Assembly: GCA_012270065.1 (NCBI GenBank)
Contig: JAAXJB010000047.1
Location: forward strand, 166,788-230,787
DNA length: 64,000 bases
From: Rubripirellula sp.
GTDB taxonomy: Bacteria > Planctomycetota > Planctomycetia > Pirellulales > Pirellulaceae
Direction: 5' to 3'
The translations under genes and the position numbers were made by a program. Below the pieces are notes generated by a model. It saw nothing but the letters and a program-made list of their open reading frames with translations, was not told the origin of the DNA and searched no databases. Numbering within the stretch: the stretch's first letter is position 1; every line of letters begins with the position of its first letter. This document shows positions 44,423 to 55,269 of the stretch, one piece after another.

Positions 44423-45544
44423 ATGATGCTACGCTCATTCATCACCGCGACCCCGATTATCGCGATAATTACCTTTTTTGCCAACTCGCCCGCTGCCGAT
44501 CCCATCATGAACATCCAATCCGACGTATTTGGCGTTACCAAGCAAGGACACGACGTCACGCGATTCACCCTTACCAATTCGCATGGTCACAGCATTTCTG
44601 TCATGACGTGGGGTGCCACCCTGCTTGATGTCAATGTTCCAGACCGGAATGGAGATCGGACAAACGTGAATCTCGCGTTCGATGAACTCGAACCCTATCT
44701 TGAGGGCCATCCTTACTTTGGGAGCACGGTCGGACGGTTCTGCAATCGGATTGAAGAGGGAAAATTCACGATTGGTGATAAGGCCTATCAGGTCACGACG
44801 AATGCCGGCAAACACCACATTCACGGCGGGAAAAATAATTTTACGTACCAGAATTGGAATGGTGAAACATTCCGTACGGATGATGCAGTCGGTGTTCGAT
44901 TCCAGCTGACAAGCCCTGACGGACAGGAGGGCTATCCTGGAACGGTACAGGCAACCGCAGAGTATTCGTGGAATGATAAGAACGAATTACGAATCGCGTA
45001 CAAGGCGACGACAGATGCACCCACTCATGTCAATCTGACAAACCACAGTTACTGGAACCTTGCGGGTGCCGGCAGTGGTTCTGCCATGGATCACGTTGCA
45101 ACGATTGAAGCTGACCAGTACCTGGATGTTGATGATGATCTGATTCCAACAGGTAAATTGAATTCAGTAGAGGGCACAGTCCTGGATTTCCGGAGTGGAA
45201 CAGCTTTGGGGGACCGTATTGAGCAGCTGAGTGCGACCAAGGGTTATGATCATTGCTATGTTGTCCGCGGAACACCCGGAGAGTTGCGCAGTGCTGCACG
45301 GGTCGTTGACCCGGAATCAGGTCGGATACTGGTAATCGAAACCACACAACCGGGGATGCAGCTTTACACAGCGAATCATCTGCCAGGCAACGAGAGGTCC
45401 AATGGCTGTGGAGGGCACGAAGCCTTTTGTCTTGAAACGCAACATTACCCCAATGCGCCAAACCGGGAATCTTTTCCAACGACATTGTTGAAGCCGGGAG
45501 AACAGTTGCACCAAGTCACAGTGCACCGATTTTCAACACAGTGA
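44423..45544 (+). CDS. galM: Aldose 1-epimerase (galactose mutarotase), exported
   Basis: A 373-residue mutarotase from the ATG at 44423; an earlier in-frame ATG at 44387 is less likely. The start gives a signal peptide (MMLRSFITATPIIAIITFFANSPAADP), so the enzyme is probably periplasmic, unlike cytoplasmic E. coli GalM. Family motifs: NSHGHSISVMTWGATLLDVNVPDR, STVGRFCNRIEEGKF, HHIHGGKNNFTYQNW (catalytic histidine region), NLTNHSYWNLAG with the second histidine, and FCLETQHYPNAPNR (catalytic glutamate). It interconverts alpha and beta anomers of free sugars, which fits a heterotroph that degrades polysaccharides. Confidence 0.9.
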   Translation: MMLRSFITATPIIAIITFFANSPAADPIMNIQSDVFGVTKQGHDVTRFTLTNSHGHSISVMTWGATLLDVNVPDRNGDRTNVNLAFDELEPYLEGHPYFGSTVGRFCNRIEEGKFTIGDKAYQVTTNAGKHHIHGGKNNFTYQNWNGETFRTDDAVGVRFQLTSPDGQEGYPGTVQATAEYSWNDKNELRIAYKATTDAPTHVNLTNHSYWNLAGAGSGSAMDHVATIEADQYLDVDDDLIPTGKLNSVEGTVLDFRSGTALGDRIEQLSATKGYDHCYVVRGTPGELRSAARVVDPESGRILVIETTQPGMQLYTANHLPGNERSNGCGGHEAFCLETQHYPNAPNRESFPTTLLKPGEQLHQVTVHRFSTQ

Positions 45545-45788
45545 CCGACTGAACATTCACGTAGGTCCACTCTTGCGCAGCATCTGAAAATGGAGGGTTT
45601 GCCACTGCTTCGACTTTGGTGGTTGGTTAGCAGCTTGGAAACCCTTGGGGATTCTCCGTTCGGTGGCCGAGTCCGGTTCTGATGGTTTTTCCAATCATGA
45701 AGAAACAGAGATACGGCAACCAAGCAATAAGCAATATTGTCATGATTTCTACTGTTTGCTAATCCTTTCTTAACATCAATATGTTTAG

Positions 45789-45797
45789 AAGGAGGTG
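45789..45797 (+). promoter_or_regulatory. Strong Shine-Dalgarno before the C39-like gene
   Basis: AAGGAGGTG ends five bases before the ATG at 45803, a near-perfect match to the anti-SD of 16S rRNA. Most genes in this window have weak or no SD, so this one stands out and fixes the start. Confidence 0.85.
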
Positions 45798-45802
45798 CTT
45801 CC

Positions 45803-46672
45803 ATGGCGGCTTATCTCACTTCAGGTCTTCTTTGTACGGTAGCGTTGTCAGTTCTGGCTTACGTTACGGGCAGGGGAGTGTGTCTACAGCAAAAGAGATC
45901 AAATCACTTTTTCTTCGGTATTGTGCTGTGTTCCACCGTTTTTCTGCAGGTGTATTTAGCTGGTGGAATTCGATGGGTTGCCTTCATTCCGCTTCCTGAC
46001 GTTCTCTTGTGGAGCAGCCTCGCTGCTCCGTTCCTCTGTTTCACTGCGGGCGCGGCAACCCGCGCTGCCGGTTTGCGTTCGTGTTTGCGTTCAGCGGTTG
46101 CGACTTGTCTGGTGGGATTGGCCCTTGGTTACACCTTTTTTCCGCTGTTGCGTCCCGCGTTATCACCAGTTCGCCTGAGCGAAAAAACTCTGTGGGCTGA
46201 TGATGTTTGTCTGCAGAGTCATACGGCCACGTGTGCTCCGGCGGCGGCGGTTACATTGCTACGTAGTGCCGGGATCCTGGCGGAAGAGCGAGATCTTGTC
46301 CGTGTATGTTCGACGAGTGATCAAGGCACTGAATCACTTGGCCTCTATCGTGGAGTAAGGATCTATTCGGATACACCGTTGCACAGTGTTGGCATTGCAT
46401 CGCCAAATACTGATGTCTGGCTGACGCGGCAACAGCTTCCCAACGTATCGATTGTCAGGTTCGGAGCCGTGAACAACGCTTTTTCCGGTTCGCAGTTCCT
46501 GACCCGTCATGACCGGCATGCGGTGGTTGTTTTTGGCCGTAATGAAGCTGGGGACTGGTTAATCGGAGATCCTGCAATCGGCAAAACCATATGGAGTGAT
46601 AAGGAGTTTCAGGCCCGATTCACAGGTGAGGCTCTTTACGTCGCCGGTCCATCCAAGAATTTTGAATCTTGA
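45803..46672 (+). CDS. Membrane-anchored C39-like cysteine protease
   Basis: A 289-residue protein with four hydrophobic helices in its first 115 residues and a C39-type papain-fold domain behind. The domain shows the oxyanion glutamine and catalytic cysteine in CLQSHTATCAPAAAVTLLRSAG (Q138, C144), then TSDQGTESLGLYRGV, the catalytic histidine in DRHAVVVFG (H239) and the closing aspartate in WLIGDPAIGKTIW (D256). C39 domains cleave the double-glycine leaders of bacteriocins, but here there is no ABC transporter and the domain order is reversed from bacteriocin exporters. The substrate and orientation are unknown. It has a strong RBS and stands alone. Confidence 0.8.
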   Translation: MAAYLTSGLLCTVALSVLAYVTGRGVCLQQKRSNHFFFGIVLCSTVFLQVYLAGGIRWVAFIPLPDVLLWSSLAAPFLCFTAGAATRAAGLRSCLRSAVATCLVGLALGYTFFPLLRPALSPVRLSEKTLWADDVCLQSHTATCAPAAAVTLLRSAGILAEERDLVRVCSTSDQGTESLGLYRGVRIYSDTPLHSVGIASPNTDVWLTRQQLPNVSIVRFGAVNNAFSGSQFLTRHDRHAVVVFGRNEAGDWLIGDPAIGKTIWSDKEFQARFTGEALYVAGPSKNFES

Positions 46673-46769
46673 CCGGCAACTGGCAGCGATACAGGTCATC
46701 AATGATCTGCCCCTGACATCGGTGCCGGATTCACTATAAACCAGTCCGCGCTGGCGACATGACCGTTGG

Positions 46770-48209
<1,440 letters not shown>

Positions 48210-48414
48210 GGGATTGAATTCTGTTGAGAAAAAATGGGATTAAGCTAATGGAGTTTCGCAATATTCTCGCTGCTCAGGTCACTGATAGCGAGCGGAGTTT
48301 GCACAGGTTCGATCAATTTGGTGAATCTTCTTTACATTCCGGCAGGCGGAGTGAGACTTGTTGATCAGCAACCCAGGTGATTGCAGACAATGTTCTTTCG
48401 GTTCGGTGATTCAG

Positions 48415-50367
48415 TCAGGGATTGGAGAGGATTTCATCAAACAACTGATATGCTTTTTCACGCATCGCGGTCGGAAAGTCGTGATCGCAATCAGGTTGTT
48501 GAAGTTTCAAACGATTTTCCATTCCGTACAGTGTGTAAATTGCTCTGGCATTTTTCACCATTCGCCGGACACTTGCCGCCTGAAAATTTGAATCGTGTTG
48601 AGGTGCGACGACAAGAATTGTTCTCGGCGCGATTGTTGCCAGTATCTCGTCAAAGTCAAACGGGATCTGATCCAGTTTGTTTCGATAGTCAGCCATTTTC
48701 GGCATGTAACGCAGTTGAGTCCAGCCTTTACCAGCGATCCATTTTGTCGGGTCACCCCCGTAGTAATCCTGATACGAATCAAAACCACAGCTCGAAACGA
48801 CGACTTTGATTCGGTTGTCGAAGGCAGCGGTGTAGATTGCATTGTGACCGCCAAGGGAATGTCCAATGGCAGCGATTGAATCTGATTTCACAAAAGGCAT
48901 TGAGCACAGTAGATCGATCCCACGGATGTTGTCCCAGACCGCAAGCAACGTTCCGCTATCCCAACCCAGTTCTTTTACGTCTGGCTGGTAATCTGCCAAA
49001 AGCGGATAGGCGGGGGCAAGTGTGACATATCCCCGAGTCGCAAGTTCGCTTGCATATTGCCGGTTCGGTTTACCTCCAAGGCCTACTACGACTCCATTGC
49101 CATTTGTGTTGTCGGTCGGATGCAGACAAAGAACCGCCGGCAGACGTTTCGGTTTTTCTCTGAGAGCTGATTTGGGAATGCACAGGAACGCAGGTGTCTT
49201 ATTTCCAGCTTGAGCCTCATACAGAATTTTCCTCCGTACATAATTCCCGCAGTCAACTTCTTCCAGAACTTGCATGACGGGTGGACGGCTGATGTCATTG
49301 GCAGGCAATTTGCCCATGACTGTTTGCATTGACTTGAGTATCGATGGCTTTCTTGTTGCCCATTGAGTTAACGTCTCGGCAATGGGTTCCTTTTCATCAG
49401 TTTCGGCGGGACTTTGGAGTGCGTTGGAATCTCCCTGGTGGATTTTTACAGGAAATTTTTCTTCGGTCCCGTTAGCTTTCACAGGATCGTCTGCATTCTG
49501 CCGTAGTGCATTCAGTTTGAGAACGGAGAGGATTGCTCGATGATCCGAGGCGACTGATTCACGAAGAATTTCGGTCTTTAGAACCGTCCAGCGGTTTTTC
49601 GGCCGATACAGGATGAAGTCAATCTGCCGATCCGGTATTGCAACTGGAACCGTTGGTAAATCCGGGCCAGCAATGCTCCATTGCTCCTGCAGTGTTTTCA
49701 GTGTCGTGCTGCCACGTACATCATTGAAATCACCTGCAATGAGACTTGGAGTCTGAGCATCAGCCAAGGCAATTTTGTTGACTTTGTGTGCTGATGCTAT
49801 GCGTTCAGAATCGTTTCTTCGGTGGTCAAAGTGGGTGGCTATGAAGTTGAAGGCTCGGTTTGTGTTTTTCTCCGTCCGAATATTGAGCTTCGCACGGAGC
49901 AAGCCGCGCTGTTCACCATTGTCATGATTGGGAAGAAGCACATGCTCTTCTGATCTGATCTCAAATCGAGTAAGGATTGCATTTCCGTAGGATCCACCCT
50001 GCAGAGGAATATTCTGTGCAAACAACACACGCATGCCGGTGAGTTTGGCCAGCTCATCGGGTTGATTGATAGAGTTGCTGCGCCGGACATTTTGATCGAC
50101 TTCCTGCAAAGAGACGACATCAGGCTTTACTGAGTTGATGACGTTGGCTATCCGGGCCAGATCCAGTTTTCCATCGGTCCCCGCTGCATGGTGAATGTTG
50201 TAGCTGAGTACACGCAATATCGTGTCATCTGTTTTTGAATGCGGAGTCACCTGTCGGAGATCACCAGTGTTATCCCACGCGGCTGAATCATGCGCAGGTG
50301 TCAAAACAAACCACATGAATGTGGCAGTGAGCAAGACAGCTTTTGATGCGATGCAATGGGGGATCAT
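48415..50367 (-). CDS. EEP phosphohydrolase fused to an alpha/beta hydrolase, secreted
   Basis: A 650-residue fusion starting at the ATG at 50367 (signal peptide MIPHCIASKAVLLTATFMWFV). Residues about 45-290 are an EEP domain: LSYNIHHAAG, VVSLQEVDQN, FIATHFDHR, LIAGDFNDVRGS, and the closing SDHRAILSV. A 60-residue linker rich in Lys/Glu follows, then residues about 370-650 form an alpha/beta hydrolase of the acetyl-xylan-esterase/dienelactone-hydrolase kind: LPAVLCLHPTD, the nucleophile in AIGHSLGGHNAIY, an acid in VVAPQHDSN and a histidine in CDHDFP. The EEP half resembles the separate EEP protein at 35985. Both halves keep their catalytic residues. Its start overlaps the upstream small membrane gene by four bases (ATGA). 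Confidence 0.85.
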   Translation of the reverse strand: MIPHCIASKAVLLTATFMWFVLTPAHDSAAWDNTGDLRQVTPHSKTDDTILRVLSYNIHHAAGTDGKLDLARIANVINSVKPDVVSLQEVDQNVRRSNSINQPDELAKLTGMRVLFAQNIPLQGGSYGNAILTRFEIRSEEHVLLPNHDNGEQRGLLRAKLNIRTEKNTNRAFNFIATHFDHRRNDSERIASAHKVNKIALADAQTPSLIAGDFNDVRGSTTLKTLQEQWSIAGPDLPTVPVAIPDRQIDFILYRPKNRWTVLKTEILRESVASDHRAILSVLKLNALRQNADDPVKANGTEEKFPVKIHQGDSNALQSPAETDEKEPIAETLTQWATRKPSILKSMQTVMGKLPANDISRPPVMQVLEEVDCGNYVRRKILYEAQAGNKTPAFLCIPKSALREKPKRLPAVLCLHPTDNTNGNGVVVGLGGKPNRQYASELATRGYVTLAPAYPLLADYQPDVKELGWDSGTLLAVWDNIRGIDLLCSMPFVKSDSIAAIGHSLGGHNAIYTAAFDNRIKVVVSSCGFDSYQDYYGGDPTKWIAGKGWTQLRYMPKMADYRNKLDQIPFDFDEILATIAPRTILVVAPQHDSNFQAASVRRMVKNARAIYTLYGMENRLKLQQPDCDHDFPTAMREKAYQLFDEILSNP

Positions 50368-50912
50368 GCATTCACGAGGATAAAGCAGACAAGGAACAGG
50401 CATGCATGGGTTACCAGAATAGCGGAGGTGATACGTTTGTATTGGGACTGAAGTCCGAGGGTTGCTGCACCGCAGCCCAGGGTGGCGATGATACAACCAC
50501 CCACCGGAAACACCGCGAGGGCAGCGATTCCAAATCCGAGCAACATGATGGCAGCTACAACACCCCCCATGGCTGTGTATTGGAATGGTCCCAGATTTTC
50601 GTACACGACGATCGGTTTCTTCGGAGTTGTTCTGCCGCTGGGAGTTGCCGCGAAAGGCGAGCCAACACGGTCAGGCGTCTCGTCAACTACCCGTGCAAGA
50701 ACGGGAGTTTCATCGCCGGAAGGCTGGCTATTGCCGTCGGGATCTTTTTCCGTGTCTGTAGGAGGTTGTTGGATATTATCGTCCGTGTTTGATTGCGGCG
50801 AATTGTCCATGTCGGTGGAATGGCGATCTGTCGTGAAGGATGGTCTGGTGCATGACGGCTGCTTGCTGTGATCTGCTCCGTCTGAATCGAGCTGAGCCAG
50901 AGCCGCTTTCAT
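50364..50912 (-). CDS. Small membrane protein of unknown function
   Basis: A 182-residue protein with a disordered, acidic and hydrophilic N-terminal 100 residues (many S, T, D, P) and three hydrophobic segments at about 113-140, 137-155 and 163-181 (TAMGGVVAAIMLLGFGIAALAVFPVGG; LVTHACLFLVCFILV). No family recognised. The ATG at 50912 has AAAGG five bases upstream. It ends inside the start of the EEP-hydrolase fusion (ATGA), so the two are translationally coupled, and it may anchor or help export the fusion protein; this is inference. Confidence 0.65.
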   Translation of the reverse strand: MKAALAQLDSDGADHSKQPSCTRPSFTTDRHSTDMDNSPQSNTDDNIQQPPTDTEKDPDGNSQPSGDETPVLARVVDETPDRVGSPFAATPSGRTTPKKPIVVYENLGPFQYTAMGGVVAAIMLLGFGIAALAVFPVGGCIIATLGCGAATLGLQSQYKRITSAILVTHACLFLVCFILVNA

Positions 50913-51187
50913 TGTTGCCTTTTAGGGGCCCTGCGGTTTATTCTGGAGAGAGTCCGCCTCTCTATCCTAGTCGATTTCGAGCGAGCCAGTCGGGTCTGCC
51001 AGCACACGAAAAGCTTGTTGACACGAACAGGGGACAGGATTCATGGTCTGATTTTGCCCATGCGAGCTGCTTGCGACCATTTCATTTGCTCTGAATGGGT
51101 GTGATTTGCAGGGAACTCATGTGGGCGTGCCAGTGGAGTGGTGTGCGCGGAGTGAACGAGCAACTTGGAATGTGAACCAGAGAAAAG

Positions 51188-54100
51188 ATGAAAAAGCCAG
51201 TCAGTTTAAAGTCAGGACCCGTTCTATTTCATTTTTTGATCGTATTGGCTGTGGTGATGGGGTTTGCTGGTGCAGGTTCACGTGCAGAGGATTCCGGGAA
51301 TCCCAAGCCTCTGGTGCCATTTGTTGCTGAGGCTTCGCAGGAAGGTGTGGAGTCGATGGCTGGAATTCGTATTCCCCAAGGGTGGAAAATCGATCTGTTT
51401 GCCGCCGAACCTGATGTTGCCAATGTTGTCGCATTTGATATCGACAATCTTGGGAGAATCTACGCTTGCGAAACATTTCGGCAGAATCAGGGGGTGACTG
51501 ATAATCGGGCTCACGATGACGAGTGGGTGCGGGCTGATCTGGCAGCGCAGACTGTCCAGGACCGCATCGATTATCACAAGCGGTTGCTCGGAGATGCAGC
51601 GATTACCTATTCACAGCATGATGATCGCATACGAAGACTGGAAGATTCTGATGGTGATGGGAAAGTTGACCGCACCTATGTTTTTGCTGATGGATTCAAC
51701 CGACTCGAAGAAGGAACTGGTGCCGGTATTCTGGTTCGAGGATCTGATGCCTATTACGCCTGTATTCCGAAACTTTGGAAACTGACTGATCAGGATGGGA
51801 ACGGGGTAGCGGATGACAAGCTGGCGTTATCAGATGGCTACGGAGTAAGGGTCGCATTCCGTGGGCATGACATGCATGGTCTTGTCCTTGGGCCGGATGG
51901 TCGCCTGTATTTCAGCATTGGCGATCGTGGCTATCATGTCACGACTGATGATGGAAGGGTATTAGCGAATCCGGAATCCGGAGCTGTCTTTCGTTGCGAG
52001 TTGGATGGCTCAGGGTTGGAAGTTTTTGCCAGCGGTCTTCGCAACCCACAGGAGCTTGCATTCAACGATGTCGGAGATCTTTTCTCTGTTGATAACAACA
52101 GTGATAGTGGAGATCAGGCTCGGGTTGTACACCTCCTCGAAGGGGGTGATTCTGGTTGGCGGATGCATTATCAGTACTTACCTGACAGAGGTCCCTTCAA
52201 CCGGGATCGGCTCTGGGAGCCACTTCATCCGGAGCAACCGGTTTACATTGTTCCGCCTGTTGCAAATCTGACCGATGGTCCAAGTGGCCTGGCATTTTAT
52301 CCCGGTACGGGTTTCGGTTCTGCATTGAAAGACAAGTTTCTGATCTGTGACTTCCGTGGGGGACCCGCCAATAGCGGAGTTCGCAGTTTCACTCTGGCGT
52401 CGGACGGCGCCTTCTATCGTCTTGGAACAACGAGTGAATCAGTATGGTCCGTGCTCGCAACAGATGTGGCCTTTGGGCCTGATGGAGCTCTTTACATCAG
52501 TGACTGGGTTGACGGTTGGGATGGATTGGGCAAAGGAAGAATTTATCGTTTGACTGATCCAGAGTATCAGGAAACTCCTTTGGTAAAAGAAGTGCAGCGA
52601 TTGCTCGGATCACAATGGTCACGACATACGATTGAAGCTCTGACTGATTACCTTGTACATCCTGATCGAAGGATCCGCTGTGAGGCACAGTGGGAACTTG
52701 CTCGCCGTCATGAGCTTGATACGTTGATCGCGTTGGCGACACGGAGTGAATTCGATCGGATTGGGCGTTTGCACGCGCTTTGGGGTGCGGATCAGATCAT
52801 TCGGCGTGACGCGGAGGTTCGCGAGCTGTCCTTGCAGAAACTCCGGTCCCTGCTGCGCGAGGAAGACGAAGTGCTACGGGCTGCAGCTGCAAAAGTGGCT
52901 GGTGAACGATTGGATTCAGAGGCCGCGCCCATGTTGCGGGATTTGTTGCGTGACTCTTCTGCACGTGTCCAGTACTTCTCTCTTTTGGCTCTCGCCCATT
53001 TACAGGATCCCGACTCATTTCCGCGAGTGGTTGAGCTTCTGGAGACCAACGATAACCGGGATCCTGCTTTGCGGCACGCTGGAGTCATGTATCTGGCAGG
53101 AAGCCGCAGCCCGGAGAAGATCGTAGCACTGCATCAGCATCCTAATGTCAATGTACGACGCGCTGCGGTGGTGGCACTGAGACGCATGAAATCCACAGGT
53201 ATTTCCCAGTTTCTGAACGATTCAAACGAGTTGGTTCTGCTTGAAGCTGTACGGGCTATTCACGATGAGCCAATTCCATCCGCCATGAATGCATTGGCCG
53301 ACATGATTGGTGGCCCAGTGCTTTCTGAAGAGAATTTCAGGCGGGTTTTGAATGCACATTATCGGTTGGGAACGCAGGAGTCGGCCGAGAAACTTGCAGC
53401 TTTCGCGGGTCGCGAATCAGCGCCTCCTCAGATGCGGATTGATGCTCTTGATATGCTGGGAGAATGGGAAAACCCGGATCCTCGTGACCGAATTCTTAAT
53501 GCCCATCGACCGCTCGGAGATCGTAAAGCACTCGTTGCGAAAAATGCGTTGAATCCGCGGCTTGATGCTCTGTTGATTGCTCCGGAGTCAGTTCGGGAAA
53601 AAGCGATTGAAGTGGCATCAAAGCTGGGGCTCGCCGGCATCGCACCAATCTTAATCCAGCGAGTCTCTGATCCGCAGCTATCGGCTGCTGAGAGAGGTGC
53701 TTCTCTGTCTGCTCTGAATCGACTCGATCCTGAATCGGCAGTTGTTTTCGCCAAGCAGGTGAAATTGAAGCCCGTGACGGAGTTGGTGCCCGAGGTTCTC
53801 CGCGTGCTGGCAGAACATGAAGCCGAAGCCTCGGTGCCACGTTTTATAGAAGCTACGGAGAGTCGTAATCTGCAAGTGAGGCAGCTTGGCTGGGATATCC
53901 TCGCAAAATGTGATTCTGGTGAAGCATCCGCAACAATCCAAAGGGCGGTTCGCGACTACCTGGATTCGAAACTTGCTGCCGATGTGCATCTGAACGTCAT
54001 TGAAGCTTCGCAGGGAAAAATCGGTCAAGAATTGCAGGAAGCGTTGGACCGGCATGTCAAGGACTTGACCGAGAACGATCCCCTGGCCCCGTGGTTGGTA

Positions 54101-54559
54101 TCCCTTGAGGGTGGTGAAGTTGAAAGTGGAAAACGGATTTTCTTTGAGAACACCCGGTTGTCATGCCTGCGGTGCCACAAAGTCGATCGGTCAGGAGGCG
54201 CGGTGGGCCCGGAACTGACGCGAATTGGGAGCGAAAAAGATCGGCGTTATCTGCTGGAGGCTATCTGCTTGCCGAACGCGCAGATCGCCAAGAATTATGA
54301 AACGGCGGTAATTGCCAACGATCTCGGACAGGTATTCACGGGCATCGTGAAGGTTGAGAATGACGAGTACATCGAACTGATCCAGAACGACGGTGGTCAG
54401 GTAAGGATTCTGACCGAAGAGATCGTCGCGCGTAGGAAGGGAAACTCTTCCATGCCGGCAGATCTTGTCAAGCTGATGTCCAAGCGGGAACTCAGGGATC
54501 TGGTTGCCTATCTGGCCAGCCTCAAAGCCAGCAAACGCAAAGCGAACGAGGTTGAATGA
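51188..54559 (+). CDS. Secreted propeller/HEAT-repeat protein with C-terminal cytochrome c (PVC-type)
   Basis: A 1123-residue exported protein, one of the large hybrid families known mostly from planctomycetes and verrucomicrobia. A signal peptide covers residues 12-33 (ending SRAEDS). Residues about 50-460 are a beta-propeller resembling soluble sugar/aldehyde dehydrogenases: GWKIDLFAAEPDVANVVAFDID, the calcium-type DSDGDGKVDRTYVF, DMHGLVLGPDGRLYFSIGDRG, ASGLRNPQELAFN. Residues 470-960 are tandem HEAT-like helical repeats. The C-terminus carries a single heme c motif, CLRCH (C993, C996, H997), followed by GGAVGPELT. It may oxidise an extracellular substrate and pass electrons to a respiratory chain, but the substrate is unknown. 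Confidence 0.88.
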   Translation: MKKPVSLKSGPVLFHFLIVLAVVMGFAGAGSRAEDSGNPKPLVPFVAEASQEGVESMAGIRIPQGWKIDLFAAEPDVANVVAFDIDNLGRIYACETFRQNQGVTDNRAHDDEWVRADLAAQTVQDRIDYHKRLLGDAAITYSQHDDRIRRLEDSDGDGKVDRTYVFADGFNRLEEGTGAGILVRGSDAYYACIPKLWKLTDQDGNGVADDKLALSDGYGVRVAFRGHDMHGLVLGPDGRLYFSIGDRGYHVTTDDGRVLANPESGAVFRCELDGSGLEVFASGLRNPQELAFNDVGDLFSVDNNSDSGDQARVVHLLEGGDSGWRMHYQYLPDRGPFNRDRLWEPLHPEQPVYIVPPVANLTDGPSGLAFYPGTGFGSALKDKFLICDFRGGPANSGVRSFTLASDGAFYRLGTTSESVWSVLATDVAFGPDGALYISDWVDGWDGLGKGRIYRLTDPEYQETPLVKEVQRLLGSQWSRHTIEALTDYLVHPDRRIRCEAQWELARRHELDTLIALATRSEFDRIGRLHALWGADQIIRRDAEVRELSLQKLRSLLREEDEVLRAAAAKVAGERLDSEAAPMLRDLLRDSSARVQYFSLLALAHLQDPDSFPRVVELLETNDNRDPALRHAGVMYLAGSRSPEKIVALHQHPNVNVRRAAVVALRRMKSTGISQFLNDSNELVLLEAVRAIHDEPIPSAMNALADMIGGPVLSEENFRRVLNAHYRLGTQESAEKLAAFAGRESAPPQMRIDALDMLGEWENPDPRDRILNAHRPLGDRKALVAKNALNPRLDALLIAPESVREKAIEVASKLGLAGIAPILIQRVSDPQLSAAERGASLSALNRLDPESAVVFAKQVKLKPVTELVPEVLRVLAEHEAEASVPRFIEATESRNLQVRQLGWDILAKCDSGEASATIQRAVRDYLDSKLAADVHLNVIEASQGKIGQELQEALDRHVKDLTENDPLAPWLVSLEGGEVESGKRIFFENTRLSCLRCHKVDRSGGAVGPELTRIGSEKDRRYLLEAICLPNAQIAKNYETAVIANDLGQVFTGIVKVENDEYIELIQNDGGQVRILTEEIVARRKGNSSMPADLVKLMSKRELRDLVAYLASLKASKRKANEVE

Positions 54560-54936
54560 TTCAGGTTGGTCGCATTGTGACGGTAACAACCAAACGGTTC
54601 CCATGTGATTTCTGATCTTTCATACAAAGAGCGTCGCGTAGAAAGAATATGGCCATTTCAACGTGTCATGGCCATTATTTCCTGCCCGGATATCACGACT
54701 TGGCTGTGTTGGCGGGTGGTAAGAGCATTCGGTGGAAGCCGGGCTTTGCGAATCTTGACGGATTTTTTGCTTCCCTTGTTTCCGTGACCTACAGTCCACT
54801 GACTGGCTAGAGATCTGTGTGCGGTTTCAACCGCACGAGTGGGCATGACAGAGTTGGCTGGTTTGCTTTTTTCATCGGGCCAGAATTGGTATTGGCCTGC
54901 CAACGTAGTTACAGCCAGCCCACAGCTTTTTCAACT
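54560..54936. other. Intergenic region with a perfect small hairpin
   Basis: About 377 bases with no convincing gene. A perfect stem-loop GTGCGGT-TTCA-ACCGCAC lies at 54819-54836, about 100 bases before the next start and with no T-run, so it could be a leader structure rather than a terminator. The first 50 bases after the upstream stop show no terminator. Confidence 0.5.
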
Positions 54937-55269
54937 ATGACCTGCCACGAACTCGCCGAGCGCATTTCCGGTTTGCGACCGGAACTTTCCCCTGTTGACG
55001 TTGCTCGCCTGACGTTGATGATCCTCGCCAAAAATGATGATGATGTCCTTTTGAAGGACGAAGATGCCTTATACAGCGAGTGGCGTCTCGCTTCTTTCCG
55101 TCTGGAAGCGGCATCAGATCAATATGCTGCAGTGGCGGTCGAGCTTGATCAGTTATACGCCGATGACCGGGTTGAATTCAGCGAACAACAGCTGTGGGTT
55201 CTATTACGTGCTGTGAAGGCACAAAGCCAGTTACTTGCGATTTATACCGAACAGATGCAACTGGTCTGA
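54937..55269 (+). CDS. Conserved-looking small protein of unknown function
   Basis: A 110-residue soluble, mostly helical protein from the ATG at 54937 (MTCHELAERISGLRPELSPVD); the open frame extends 120 bases upstream but those codons look like leader. It is rich in L, A, D and E, with an LSPVDVARLTLMILAKNDDD segment and a long amphipathic helix at the end. No domain recognised. It is convergent with the plsC gene, with only one base between the two stops. Confidence 0.55.
   Translation: MTCHELAERISGLRPELSPVDVARLTLMILAKNDDDVLLKDEDALYSEWRLASFRLEAASDQYAAVAVELDQLYADDRVEFSEQQLWVLLRAVKAQSQLLAIYTEQMQLV

Noticed and set aside
44310..44577. N-terminal extension of the dusB frame to 44577
   Set aside because: It overlaps the signal-peptide start of galM on the other strand and has no similarity to Dus proteins.
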